A DNA stretch of 49,208 nucleotides from Spirochaetia bacterium (GTDB taxonomy: Bacteria > Spirochaetota > Spirochaetia > Treponematales > Breznakiellaceae), in assembly GCA_025997595.1 (NCBI GenBank), contig BNUU01000011.1, positions 1 to 49,208 on the forward strand, in the 5' to 3' direction. Under the pieces are notes generated by a model that saw only the letters and a list, made by a program, of their open reading frames with translations, searched no databases and was not told the origin of the DNA. Shown one piece after another: positions 7,911-15,038 of the stretch; within the stretch, counting starts at the first letter, position 1, and each line of letters opens with the position of its first letter. The position numbers and the translations under genes were made by a program.

Positions 7911-8765
7911 ATGAAGAAAATATTGTTATTATTGTGTATCATTCAACTTTTTTCCTCTTGTGCCAAAAAAGCGTTCTCGGCCGCTGGACGCGCAGAAGCT
8001 GCAAGTTATGATTCCGCGAGTAGTAAATCACAATACAGATCAAACGATGCTGAAACTTTTAATCCTGATGTTTCAAGGAAATTTATTGTAACCGCATCCT
8101 TAACCCTGCACTTAACAGATTTGGAAAAAGGTGAGGCTATATTAACTGAAATAATGGGTAAATATAACGCTTACACTACAGAAACATCAATTTATAATGA
8201 TGTATTATATTATACGATAAAAGTCCCGGCTGATATTTATAAGGAATGTTTTGAAGAATTAAAAACAATTGGTAAAATAGAATATTTTGACGAAAGCCGT
8301 GAAGATGTAACACTTAATTATTATGATCTCGAAGGCAGACTCAATACAAAACGCGAATTAATGAAAAAATACCAGGAATATCTTGGGAAAGCGGCAAACA
8401 TAGAAGAAATAATGACGGTAGAAAAACAAATTGCGGAACTGCAAAATGAAATAGAAAGAATGGGGAAGGACTTTACAAAGTTAAATAATTCTATTGATTT
8501 CTCCACAATACGGCTTGCTCTAAATGGCCCACGAAATAATAGTGTTTATTATACGGAAAGTATTGGAGATAAAATCAAGAACCTTTTTAATGGTTTTGGC
8601 GGCTATGTCTCAACGACTATCACTATTCTAATTGGATTAATAATATATGGAATACCGACTTTAATAATTTTATTATTGTTGTATTTACTATTATTTGGGA
8701 AAATTGGAATATTGAAAAAAGTTTGGCGTTTATTAAATGATAAGAAGATTAAAAACATTAAATAA
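7911..8765 (+). CDS. DUF4349-family lipoprotein
   Basis: 284 residues. Signal peptide MKKILLLLCIIQLFSSC with a lipobox cysteine at residue 17, then a Ser/Ala-rich linker, a periplasmic alpha/beta region (FIVTASLTLHLTDLEKGEAI..., TSIYNDVLYYTIKVPADIY), a coiled coil (EIMTVEKQIAELQNEIERM), and one long C-terminal membrane segment (ILIGLIIYGIPTLIILLLL). This order is that of DUF4349 proteins, whose function is unknown. The leader is at most a few nucleotides. The gene is AT-rich compared with metH just upstream and marks the start of the second accessory segment. Confidence 0.8.
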   Translation: MKKILLLLCIIQLFSSCAKKAFSAAGRAEAASYDSASSKSQYRSNDAETFNPDVSRKFIVTASLTLHLTDLEKGEAILTEIMGKYNAYTTETSIYNDVLYYTIKVPADIYKECFEELKTIGKIEYFDESREDVTLNYYDLEGRLNTKRELMKKYQEYLGKAANIEEIMTVEKQIAELQNEIERMGKDFTKLNNSIDFSTIRLALNGPRNNSVYYTESIGDKIKNLFNGFGGYVSTTITILIGLIIYGIPTLIILLLLYLLLFGKIGILKKVWRLLNDKKIKNIK

Positions 8766-8767
8766 AA

Positions 8768-8834
8768 ACACGGCGAACATCCGTGTTCGTAGCTGGGGGA
8801 AATTTCGCATAGCTTTCACGTTATGCGAAGCGCC
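8768..8834 (+). repeat. attC-like repeat (site b)
   Basis: Contains the conserved right half GCATAGCTTTCAC followed by GTTATGCGAAGCGCC from 8820, the same layout as at 270-290. The left part is replaced by a small stem (AACACGG with CCGTGTT, 8767-8787). TTCGCATA and TATGCGAA also pair across the CTTTCACGT centre. Confidence 0.5.
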
Positions 8835-8838
8835 TTTG

Positions 8839-9933
8839 CTACATATATTTATATAATTCAAAGTGAATCGTCTTTATTCCCTGATCATCAAATTTTAAAA
8901 AAGCAATATATTTTATTCCAATTGATATATTAAAGCATTTAAAAATTTGTTCCATCGAATAATTATTTAAACGATAGACTTCCCCATAATAATGATCTTT
9001 TACATTTCCAGATACGTTTCTTTGAACATTATACAAAATATCATTATTTTTAGTATACAGCATATCATTATAAGCCATAGAATATTGGTCAAAACTTACA
9101 AGGCGTTTATTTTTATTGTTTTTCAAATCATGTATATAGATAATATCACCATCTTGTGCTTGTGAGTATAATGCTATAAAATTATTTTCTTTATTCAACA
9201 AACCTCTATAATCCAAGGCCACTCCCTCCAAGGGTTCAATTACACTGATAGTCGTTTTTGAATTTACATCATACACAATTATTTCCAGCTTTCCATTATT
9301 TATTCTATCATATATTATTGTCCCGCTATTTATATCTGAAAAAAATATACTTGCCTTAATATCTGTATCGGTAAATGGTATTACCGAAATGTCTTCTATC
9401 TTTCCATTAGATATGTCATAATATTTTATTGATGAGGTATCATTTTCAAAATTTTGGTCAACATACACTATTCCAACGCCATCTGTTTTGAGACTTAATG
9501 GCATTACATCATCTGATTTATTTAATGGATCAGCATTAATCTTTGTCAATTTATCAGAGTCAATATTATACAAATAAATATCATGACTGTAAAACTCATC
9601 TTTTATTAAAACTGAAAATACTATGATCCCATTAGCATTGCAATATTCTCTTATTCTTTCATTGTCTTTTGCTTCAAAAATAATTTTTACTATTTGTTTC
9701 GAATTGACATTGTATTTTGCAAATTTTGAATAATTTTGCATGTAATCCGATAAAACAAAAAATATCATTGAATTTTCATTATAATATTCTTCATCAAATA
9801 AAACCACAGAAGGAAGATTTTCAGTGTCTGTAAAAGCAACTGATAATTCCGGTCTGGTTTGATCATATTTTTTAAAGGATGAACATCCTAACAATAAAAG
9901 ACAGATAATTTCACATAAAAATAATTTTTTCAT
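8839..9933 (-). CDS. Lipoprotein with beta-propeller-like repeats, hypothetical
   Basis: 364 residues. Signal peptide MKKLFLCEIICLLLLGCSS with lipobox cysteine at residue 17. The rest is a run of short beta-strand blocks with recurring patterns such as VVLFDEEYY, IFLSDY, IIVYDVNS and IIYIHDLKNN, resembling TolB/DPP-like propeller blades. The start at 9933 is chosen for GGGAG about 8 nt upstream and the signal peptide; the longer frame begins inside the -35 box. Role unknown; the cassette context suggests an optional surface protein. Confidence 0.7.
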   Translation of the reverse strand: MKKLFLCEIICLLLLGCSSFKKYDQTRPELSVAFTDTENLPSVVLFDEEYYNENSMIFFVLSDYMQNYSKFAKYNVNSKQIVKIIFEAKDNERIREYCNANGIIVFSVLIKDEFYSHDIYLYNIDSDKLTKINADPLNKSDDVMPLSLKTDGVGIVYVDQNFENDTSSIKYYDISNGKIEDISVIPFTDTDIKASIFFSDINSGTIIYDRINNGKLEIIVYDVNSKTTISVIEPLEGVALDYRGLLNKENNFIALYSQAQDGDIIYIHDLKNNKNKRLVSFDQYSMAYNDMLYTKNNDILYNVQRNVSGNVKDHYYGEVYRLNNYSMEQIFKCFNISIGIKYIAFLKFDDQGIKTIHFELYKYM

Positions 9934-9949
9934 CAATAACTCCCAATTA

Positions 9950-9978
9950 TTTATAGAATACTTTCCAAAAAATGTCAA
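9950..9978 (-). promoter_or_regulatory. Promoter of the propeller-like lipoprotein gene
   Basis: On the minus strand TTGACA (9978-9973), 17 bp, TATAAA (9955-9950). Unlike several neighbours this one leaves room for a ribosome-binding site (GGGAG) before the ATG at 9933. Confidence 0.7.
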
Positions 9979-9980
9979 GG

Positions 9981-10010
9981 GAATTTCGTTTAACTTTCAC
10001 GCTATGCGAA
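9981..10010 (+). repeat. attC-like repeat, half form (site b2)
   Basis: AATTTCGTTTAACTTTCAC followed by GCTATGCGAAATATGGGC. Same CTTTCAC plus GxTATGCGAA layout as site b; ATTTCG and CGAAAT pair. It separates the two divergent units at 8839-9933 and 10081-10584. Confidence 0.5.
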
Positions 10011-10080
10011 ATATGGGCTAAACTTTTGTGTATAAATATTATATTGACAAAATATAATATTTGTAATTAACTATTATTTT

Positions 10081-10584
10081 ATGGAAATTTTAACTTGGAT
10101 AGCTATTATAGTGCTTATTGGACTTTCTCTTAATGCAGGCCTTATTCTTAGATATAGAATATTTTCTGGTGAATGGCCATCAAGTAAAGTATTATTAATA
10201 TTTAATGTTATATTAATAGTTTTTTCTATTCTTTTTTTTATGTTACCAAAATCAGAGGGAAATTGTAGGGTAAATATTATAATAAATAATAAAGATTCAA
10301 ATTCAGAAATTTTTATAAACAAGGAATATAGTTATCAATTAAAAGATAATAAAAAAATAATATTGGATAATATAGTGCCTTATGGAACTATTGCAATAAA
10401 AACAAAAAATAACGCAATAATTATAAGTTATTCTGATGATAATCATTTGTTTAAATTAACACATAAACTAAACATTTTAATTATGAATAATGAAATAAGT
10501 ATTAATTCTTTCCCAAAATTATCATTAGGAAAAATAATTGATAATATTCAAACATATGATAAGGTAATACATTTATTTAAATAA
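10081..10584 (+). CDS. Hypothetical membrane protein, two N-terminal TM segments
   Basis: 167 residues, not recognised. TM segments near residues 3-24 (WIAIIVLIGLSLNAGLILRY) and 37-56, then a soluble beta-rich C-terminal domain (IIINNKDSNSEIFINKEYS...) probably outside the membrane. Very AT-rich. TTGACA at 10044-10049 lies upstream, but its -10 is weak; there is no Shine-Dalgarno sequence before the ATG. The unit is followed directly by the long repeat at 10605. Confidence 0.55.
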   Translation: MEILTWIAIIVLIGLSLNAGLILRYRIFSGEWPSSKVLLIFNVILIVFSILFFMLPKSEGNCRVNIIINNKDSNSEIFINKEYSYQLKDNKKIILDNIVPYGTIAIKTKNNAIIISYSDDNHLFKLTHKLNILIMNNEISINSFPKLSLGKIIDNIQTYDKVIHLFK

Positions 10585-10604
10585 AATTATAATATAAATA
10601 ATGG

Positions 10605-10794
10605 GGTACGCGTATAACGAACGTGAAAGCTATACGACGTTTTTGCGGTTGCGATAAAGGAAACCGCAGGTTTCCAGGGGCACAAAAATGTGCCGGAGAA
10701 AAAACGCACAAAAGCCAAAGGCCGACTGCGTTTTTTCGTAGGTCAAGCCGCTACTGCGGCGCAGCGTATAGCGTATGTTATACGATGTTTGGCG
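10605..10794 (-). repeat. Palindromic attC-like repeat, long form, inverted (site c)
   Basis: Near-identical reverse complement of site a: CGTGAAAGCTATACGACG, the TTTTTGCGGTTGCGATAAAG block, GCCGGAG, TTTTTTCGTAGG, AAGCCGCTACTGCGGCGCAG, GCGTATAGCGTATGTTAT. The hairpin GCGGTTGC...GCAACCGC of site a is partly replaced here by GGGGCACAAAAATG. Small open frames across it (10623-10887) are by-products of the repeat. Confidence 0.65.
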
Positions 10795-10798
10795 TACT

Positions 10799-10948
10799 TT
10801 ACAATTTATGTATTTTTAATTTTGTTTCTTTTGCTATTAATTCAAAATCCTGATCTTTATGAAATACTTGAATATTATTTCGAATAGCATATGAAGCTAT
10901 TAAGCAATCATTCTGTTTTCGAATTATTATACCTTTATCCTTCCGCCC
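10799..10948 (-). pseudogene. C-terminal remnant of a VapC (PIN) toxin
   Basis: Reading the minus strand down to the TAA at 10801-10799 gives IIIRKQNDCLIASYAIRNN, then IQVFHKDQDFELIAKETKL and KIHKL. This is the end of a VapC toxin: the RxxxDCLIAxYA helix with the third acidic residue and the HxDxDF strand with the fourth. The N-terminal ~85 residues, with the first two catalytic acids, are gone. The fragment starts right at the end of vapB, so an internal deletion removed the toxin's head. No start codon belongs to it. Confidence 0.8.
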
Positions 10949-11129
10949 TTATCTTTTCGAGATCACCTTCCCATATTTTCGTTCCACGATATTTTAATAT
11001 ATTCTTTTGATTATATTTTCGAATATATTCACTTAATATAGTGTTTATAGCGGTTTTTTTGGTATTTTGACCACTAATCTCCATCGCTTTTTTAACCAAC
11101 GTATCATCCAAATCAATATTCGTCCTCAT
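10935..11129 (-). CDS. vapB: VapB-type antitoxin, orphaned by toxin deletion
   Basis: 64 residues: MRTNIDLDDTLVKKAMEIS, then TKKTAINTILSEYIRKYNQ, and a C-terminal tail ending LEKIRAEG. This is the classical VapB layout (ribbon-helix-helix first, toxin-wrapping tail last). The ATG at 11129 follows a GGGGG stretch; the longer frame to 11168 would cover the operator. Its partner vapC survives only as a C-terminal remnant. The gene is intact and still has a good promoter, so it could act as a free anti-toxin or repressor. Confidence 0.85.
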   Translation of the reverse strand: MRTNIDLDDTLVKKAMEISGQNTKKTAINTILSEYIRKYNQKNILKYRGTKIWEGDLEKIRAEG

Positions 11130-11142
11130 ATTTTCCCCCAAT

Positions 11143-11188
11143 GTGTAAATATATTTAGAAATATACACCGTTTTTATAGTATTGTCAA
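11143..11188 (-). promoter_or_regulatory. Promoter and operator of the orphan vapB
   Basis: Minus-strand TTGACA (11188-11183), 17 bp, TATATT (11165-11160). An inverted repeat GTGTA (11143-11147) ... TACAC (11164-11168) overlaps the -10. The GTGTA/TACAC half-sites recur at 12979-13004 and 14764-14788. Confidence 0.7.
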
Positions 11189-11219
11189 GTGTTTTTTATA
11201 TTATTTTCCAAAAATTTTA

Positions 11220-11257
11220 GCCCAACATCGTATAGCGTATGTTATGCGATGTTGGGC
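11220..11257. repeat. Short attC-like palindrome (site d)
   Basis: GCCCAACATCG (11220-11230) and CGATGTTGGGC (11247-11257) are exact reverse complements, separated by 16 nt containing AGCGTATGTTATG. The outer 7-mers GCCCAAC and GTTGGGC fit the integron R''/R' consensus RYYYAAC...GTTRRRY. The stop codon of the gene at 12171-11242 comes from this site. Confidence 0.65.
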
Positions 11258-12171
11258 TTGCTACATTCTTTTATAAAATCCAATATTATTAACCATGCAT
11301 TAATGTCTATTTCATCAGATCTTATTTTTTTAAACTTTTTCATAGTATCTTCTGCTTCTTCAAATTTTAATAATTCCAATTGATAAAATGATAAATAGTA
11401 TAATGAAAAAACACTATCACTCCTAAATGCCAATATATATTTCAATATTTCTATTGAATCTTCCATCAAATATTCTTTTACCTCATTATTTCCTTCATTC
11501 GTTATTAGATAAAATGTTGCCATAAAATTAACCATAAGATTATATAAGTTTCTATTTTCATTTTTTATTATATCTCTATAATATTCACATATTAATTTCT
11601 TTTTTGACACTCCAATTTTTACTGATGGGTTTTGAAATATATTATCTTCTTTTATGGAAGCGCTTTTTACATTTTTTAATATTACTTCGTCTTTTGAAAA
11701 TAATATTTTTAATATGTCTCCTGGTTTCATTTTTTTTATTAATATATCAAATACCTTGTCATTTATTTTTTCAAGGACCAATATTAAAACAATGGTACAG
11801 AAAACGATTACCGGTATTGTATCCGGATCGCTAAAATTGATATTAAATAATCTAAATATTGATCCAAACGAAAATAAAATGACCATTAATATTAAAGCAA
11901 GTATAATCCATAAAAGATGTAAATATTTTCTCCCTTTATTTAGTATTAAATATGTAATAGGGTTTGAATATTCAACACGTTCAACTAATTCCTTTAGAAA
12001 ATAATCAAGGCTATATTCTGTCTTTTGTTCATTTTCATTAATACATTCGGGTAATTTATTATATTTGTCTAAAATTATCTTTCTTAATTCTTCAGTATTT
12101 CCACCATAAATAGGCGAAACAACCCATGCGTAAAGTTCATTTAACTCTTCCTTGCTTATAGTATTTTCCAT
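11242..12171 (-). CDS. Hypothetical membrane protein, two TM segments
   Basis: 309 residues, not recognised. A soluble N-terminal ~85 residues, two TM segments (LLWIILALILMVILFSFGS and TIPVIVFCTIVLILVLEKI), then ~160 cytoplasmic helical residues with a TPR-like end (SLYYLSFYQLELLKFEEAE). The ATG at 12171 lies 6 nt after an AATAAT preceded at 17 bp by TTGAAC, so expression is probably leaderless. The last residues (KPNIA) and the TAA stop are encoded by the palindrome at 11220-11257, so the present C-terminus depends on the repeat. Confidence 0.6.
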   Translation of the reverse strand: MENTISKEELNELYAWVVSPIYGGNTEELRKIILDKYNKLPECINENEQKTEYSLDYFLKELVERVEYSNPITYLILNKGRKYLHLLWIILALILMVILFSFGSIFRLFNINFSDPDTIPVIVFCTIVLILVLEKINDKVFDILIKKMKPGDILKILFSKDEVILKNVKSASIKEDNIFQNPSVKIGVSKKKLICEYYRDIIKNENRNLYNLMVNFMATFYLITNEGNNEVKEYLMEDSIEILKYILAFRSDSVFSLYYLSFYQLELLKFEEAEDTMKKFKKIRSDEIDINAWLIILDFIKECSKPNIA

Positions 12172-12214
12172 TAATATATTATTTCATAATTTACAACAAA
12201 GTTCAAGAAAAATT

Positions 12215-12250
12215 GCACATAGCGTATGTTAGGCGATGGAAATACGGCAT
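12215..12250 (-). repeat. attC-like repeat, half form (site e)
   Basis: GCACATAGCGTAT followed by GTTAGGCGATGGAAATACGG. GTTAGGC fits the R' consensus. The 20 nt from GTTAGGC (12231-12250) pair with CCGTATTTCCATCGCATAAC (13128-13147) with one mismatch; the two arms bracket the Phd-VapC module. Confidence 0.6.
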
Positions 12251-12333
12251 TATTTTTCCAATAATATAAAGATAAAAAATTGCTAGAAAAAACAAAATAT
12301 CTTGCAAATTTTCATTAGCATAATTATACTTTT

Positions 12334-12714
12334 TCACAAAGGTTTAAATTTTTGTATTTGTATATTGGGAATAAATTTATAATGTTTATCGTTTCCAGTT
12401 AATAGTATTTCTTGATTTTCTAATGCCGTTGATGCTATTACTGCATCGCCCAATTCCAATGAATGGCTTAAAGAATAATTTTCAACCAAAAACATTGCCT
12501 TTGTAGATATATTTTCATTTATTTGTATTATATCTACTGACCATTTTTTCAAATATTTCTGAAATGCTTTTAATTCCTTTTTATCTTTCATCCCTTGTAT
12601 TACTTCCATATAATTAATTACAGAAATTTTAAACGGTATATTGTTATTTATAGCTTTTTGCGCATTTTTATTACCTCTTATATACCAAATTAAAACATCG
12701 GAATCTATTAACAT
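12334..12714 (-). CDS. vapC: VapC-type PIN-domain ribonuclease toxin
   Basis: 126 residues: MLIDSDVLIWYIRGN (first Asp), INYMEVIQGMK (Glu), LELGDAVIASTALEN (Asp) and LLTGNDKHYKFIP (Asp), the four-acid PIN site. VapC toxins cut initiator tRNA or rRNA; this one looks intact. The start at 12714 overlaps the antitoxin stop by 7 bp and has AGGAAAGGAAG upstream; the longer frame from 12783 would lie inside the antitoxin gene. Confidence 0.9.
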   Translation of the reverse strand: MLIDSDVLIWYIRGNKNAQKAINNNIPFKISVINYMEVIQGMKDKKELKAFQKYLKKWSVDIIQINENISTKAMFLVENYSLSHSLELGDAVIASTALENQEILLTGNDKHYKFIPNIQIQKFKPL

Positions 12715-12962
12715 AATTTTCTTCCTTTCCTCATATTCCTGACATATTGTTCCACATCTTCCATATCCTCCCTGTCCTTCCACATGCCAAAAAGTTCGTT
12801 ATCCGTTTCCTCAAAGTTTTGTAAATCGAAGCTTTGTTTATTAATGGGAATAATTTTTGCACAGGGCTTTCCCCGATAAGTTATAGTTATTTCTTGACCA
12901 TTATTTACCTGCGAAATAACCCTACCAGGCTGAATTCTTAATTGTTTTGTAGTAATTTCCAT
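12708..12962 (-). CDS. Phd/YefM-type antitoxin
   Basis: 84 residues: MEITTKQLRIQPGRVISQV then GQEITITYRGKPCAKIIPI, the Phd/YefM fold, followed by an acidic tail (FEETDNELFGMWKDREDME) that would wrap the VapC partner. Pairing of Phd-type antitoxins with VapC toxins is common. Regulated by the palindrome just upstream. Confidence 0.88.
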   Translation of the reverse strand: MEITTKQLRIQPGRVISQVNNGQEITITYRGKPCAKIIPINKQSFDLQNFEETDNELFGMWKDREDMEDVEQYVRNMRKGRKLC

Positions 12963-12978
12963 AAAACTTTCTCCATTG

Positions 12979-13021
12979 AAGTGTATATTTTAGAGTATAC
13001 ACTTTATTTTATAAATGTCAA
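12979..13021 (-). promoter_or_regulatory. Promoter and operator of the Phd-VapC module
   Basis: Minus-strand TTGACA (13021-13016), 16 bp, TATACT (12999-12994). A perfect inverted repeat AAGTGTATA (12979-12987) / TATACACTT (12996-13004) covers the -10, the usual place for antitoxin autorepression. Confidence 0.75.
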
Positions 13022-13124
13022 CAGATTTTTTGATTTTTTTCAAGAAATGTTAGGTAAAACCGGTAAAAACGGCATATGCCTATGTTTTTTACGAAGAATA
13101 AGAGATATTTGTAAGCGCCTACGG

Positions 13125-13229
13125 CGCCCGTATTTCCATCGCATAACATACGCTATACGCTGCGCCGCAGTAGCGGCTTGGCCTACGAGTCGGCTTTTGG
13201 CCTTTGTGCGTATAGTTTTCACGTTAGGT
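13125..13229 (+). repeat. Complete attC-like site, short form (site f)
   Basis: GCATAAC (13141-13147), 4 nt, CGCTATACGC, a 45-nt middle with GCCGCAGTAGCGGC, GCGTATAG, TTTTCAC, GTTAGGT (13223-13229). The 89-bp span, paired arms with unequal inner spacing (4 versus 7 nt) and the R-like boxes match what is known of integron attC sites. It is the cleanest example in the window. CCGTATTTCCATCG just before it is the right arm of the Phd-VapC unit. Confidence 0.65.
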
Positions 13230-13281
13230 GAAAGAATACGGGGTATGCCCGAGACATCGGTAACCGCGTACCCCATTTTAC

Positions 13282-13683
13282 CTATTCTATTATTTCCAAA
13301 TATTCTTTTGATGTAATAATTTTAATTCCATTAAACTCTTTTAATACCAGCAAATCATCGTCACCGGTTATAATATAATCGACATTTCCTGTTATGCCGC
13401 ATTCCAATATAATATTATCATCTACATCCCTGCTCCCGTCCGGTATTTTTATATCACTTATTAATTCATTTGCCATTTCTTCAATTAATTTCATATAATA
13501 TTTAACAGCTTCTTTGTCAGCATTGAATTTAGGACGATTCAATACTTCAGAAATTTGTTCGAGAATTTCCTGTGTTATATATAATTCATCTGTACCTTCA
13601 ATAACCCGATCAACTACTTTTTTGGGGTTTCCTTCCCATAGAAATGAAGATACAAAAATGTTTACATCAATTACGACTTTCAT
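13282..13683 (-). CDS. PIN-domain toxin (COG1569-like)
   Basis: 133 residues: MKVVIDVNIFVSSFLWEGN (first Asp), ITQEILEQISEVLNR (Glu), DGSRDVDDNIILECGITGN (Asp) and YIITGDDDLLVLKEF (Asp). This follows the PIN_3 / COG1569 family, toxins paired with RHH antitoxins. The start overlaps the antitoxin's TGA in an ATGA. All four acidic positions are present. Confidence 0.88.
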   Translation of the reverse strand: MKVVIDVNIFVSSFLWEGNPKKVVDRVIEGTDELYITQEILEQISEVLNRPKFNADKEAVKYYMKLIEEMANELISDIKIPDGSRDVDDNIILECGITGNVDYIITGDDDLLVLKEFNGIKIITSKEYLEIIE

Positions 13684-13937
13684 TTCCGAGCTTTGTTCGC
13701 TTTTTCTTTTCGGTATTGTTTGATTTCTTTCATTACATCTTCCTCGGTTAAGTTGAGTTTTGCCCCAATACTATGGCCATAGGCAAATATACTTTCCCAT
13801 TTTCGTTTACGTTCAATATATAACCGTGCAGCCTCCCTGATTAGTTCAGACCGTGTCCGTGCCTCGTTTTGGGCAATATTGTCAATTTGCCTTAACAAAT
13901 CCTCTTGAAATGAAATATTTACCGTAGATACAGCCAT
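13680..13937 (-). CDS. CopG/RHH-type antitoxin
   Basis: 85 residues: AVSTVNISFQEDLLRQIDN, EARTRSELIREAARLYIER is a clear ribbon-helix-helix (beta strand, helix, TRSEL turn, helix), followed by a basic C-terminal tail. The start at 13937 is set by GGGG about 8 nt upstream; the longer frame begins in the -35 box. It pairs with the overlapping PIN toxin. Confidence 0.88.
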   Translation of the reverse strand: MAVSTVNISFQEDLLRQIDNIAQNEARTRSELIREAARLYIERKRKWESIFAYGHSIGAKLNLTEEDVMKEIKQYRKEKANKARK

Positions 13938-13956
13938 AAACTTACCCCTTATTATC

Positions 13957-13985
13957 AATATACAATACTTGTATGTTTTTGTCAA
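13957..13985 (-). promoter_or_regulatory. Promoter and operator of the RHH-PIN module
   Basis: Minus-strand TTGACA (13985-13980), 17 bp, TATATT (13962-13957). The palindrome ATACAA-TAC-TTGTAT (13960-13974) sits across the spacer and -10, a likely RHH operator. Confidence 0.75.
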
Positions 13986-14017
13986 GTGTTTTTAACAGGG
14001 TTTTTCAATGAATTTTA

Positions 14018-14047
14018 GCAAATGGCGTATGTTAAGCGATGTTGGGC
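14018..14047 (-). repeat. attC-like repeat, half form (site g)
   Basis: GGCGTAT followed by GTTAAGCGATGTTGGGC. GTTAAGC and GTTGGGC both fit GTTRRRY. It separates the RHH-PIN module from the next VapC module and is preceded by the shared ATTTTAGC boundary also seen at 11214 and 14809. Confidence 0.5.
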
Positions 14048-14055
14048 GTACCACA

Positions 14056-14451
14056 TTATTTCTTGATTTTATAATTTATATATTGATATATTGATATTCC
14101 GGGAATAAATTTGAAATCGGATATATTTAATGTTACTAATGTTGTATTATTTATAATTGCCGTTGCCGCAATTATTGCATCGTTTATAAATAAATTGTGG
14201 CTTTTATTATATTGATAAATAAAATCATATGCCAACTCTGATATTTTTTCATCAATATGTACTATTTCAATTTTTGCAAAAGCATTTTTCATGTTTGCTA
14301 TTTCTTTTTTATTTCTTGCACCTAATATTAATTCCATCATTGTTATTATTGAGATTTTTAAATGATTTCTTCTATCCTTTTTAAGAAAATCAATATTTTT
14401 AATTCCACGCAAATGATCAATTAGTACACATGAATCTATTAAATAGTTCAA
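14056..14451 (-). CDS. vapC: VapC-type PIN-domain ribonuclease toxin
   Basis: 131 residues: MNYLIDSCVLIDHLRGIKN (first Asp), ITMMELILGAR (Glu), HNLFINDAIIAATAIINNT (Asp), LVTLNISDFKFIPG (Asp). Complete PIN site. The start overlaps the stop of the upstream gene in an ATGA. AT-rich, like the other units. Confidence 0.9.
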   Translation of the reverse strand: MNYLIDSCVLIDHLRGIKNIDFLKKDRRNHLKISIITMMELILGARNKKEIANMKNAFAKIEIVHIDEKISELAYDFIYQYNKSHNLFINDAIIAATAIINNTTLVTLNISDFKFIPGISIYQYINYKIKK

Positions 14452-14657
14452 TTTTTTCTCCAGGCCTTTGCCCGTAATGTTTCTTTATTAATGTCATAAT
14501 CTTTCCATATGCCAAAAACAGCCTGGAGCGGATCTTCTTCGATGCCTTTATCCGGTATAGTATATAAATTTTTTATTTTTTTAAAAAGGATTATCCTTTC
14601 CTTTTCATTGAGTCCATTAACCTCAGAAACAATCCTGTTTATTTCTTTCAATGCCAT
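14448..14657 (-). CDS. Antitoxin paired with VapC
   Basis: 69 residues: a helical N-terminus (LKEINRIVSEVNGLNEKER, IILFKKIKN) and an acidic/aromatic tail (AVFGIWKDYDINKETLRAK) like the VapC-wrapping tails of Phd- and VapB-type partners; compare LFGMWKDRED in the gene at 12708-12962. The fold is not a standard RHH, so the identity rests on position (4-bp overlap with vapC) and the tail. Confidence 0.72.
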   Translation of the reverse strand: MALKEINRIVSEVNGLNEKERIILFKKIKNLYTIPDKGIEEDPLQAVFGIWKDYDINKETLRAKAWRKN

Positions 14658-14680
14658 AATAACCCCCTATACCTTTATTT

Positions 14681-14709
14681 ATTATATATAATTTCCAAAA
14701 AACAGTCAA
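14681..14709 (-). promoter_or_regulatory. Promoter of the 14.4-kb VapC module
   Basis: Minus-strand TTGACT (14709-14704), 17 bp, TATAAT (14686-14681). GGGGG lies between it and the ATG at 14657, so this one is leadered. Confidence 0.75.
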
Positions 14710-14763
14710 CCACTAACTTTGCTCTTTTTATAAATTTATACCATACATGGTGTCTATTTTTAT

Positions 14764-14788
14764 ATACACTTTGCTGTTTATAGTGTAT
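14764..14788 (-). promoter_or_regulatory. Orphan toxin-antitoxin-like operator
   Basis: Inverted repeat ATACACT (14764-14770) / AGTGTAT (14782-14788) with TATAAA between the arms on the minus strand, and TTGAAA further upstream. It resembles the operators at 11143-11168 and 12979-13004, but the ATG after it (near 14741) opens a frame of only five codons. It looks like the control region of a lost module. Confidence 0.45.
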
Positions 14789-14808
14789 TTTTTCAATAAT
14801 TTAGAAAA

Positions 14809-14839
14809 ATTTTAGCCCCCATTGCGCATAGCGTATGTT
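14809..14839 (-). repeat. attC-like repeat split by an IS derivative (site h)
   Basis: ATTTTAGCCCCCATTGCGC, then ATAGCGTATGTT; the sequence resumes after the IS derivative as GTTATGTGCAGTGCCC (14958-14973). Removing the insert and one GTT gives GCGTATGTTATGTGCAGTGCC, which matches the reverse complement of site i (15364-15394). Confidence 0.65.
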
Positions 14840-14957
14840 GAGACTGTCGGAAAACCCTTTCGTGCAAAATTTTACCCTCATTTCATGCCTTGAAACTACT
14901 GTAAAACACTCATTTAGAGACGTATTTTTTCTGCAAAATGACTTTTTCAGCAGGTTC
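14840..14957. mobile_element. Miniature IS1182-like element (118 bp) with GTT target duplication
   Basis: Ends GAGACTGTCGGAAAAC and (reverse complement) GAACCTGCTGAAAAAG are imperfect terminal repeats; the second is identical to the end of the element at 1001. The flanks are GTT (14837-14839) and GTT (14958-14960), a 3-bp target duplication. No coding capacity. It lies in the core of a palindromic repeat. Confidence 0.75.
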
Positions 14958-15038
14958 GTTATGTGCAGTGCCCTTAACTTGGTTAACAAAATAATAAATA
15001 TAAAACATAATTATAAAGAATAAAGTTAGGAGCATTAG

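Noticed and set aside
10623..10887. Two overlapping plus-strand frames
   Set aside because: Encoded by the long repeat and the antisense of the vapC remnant; no start signal.
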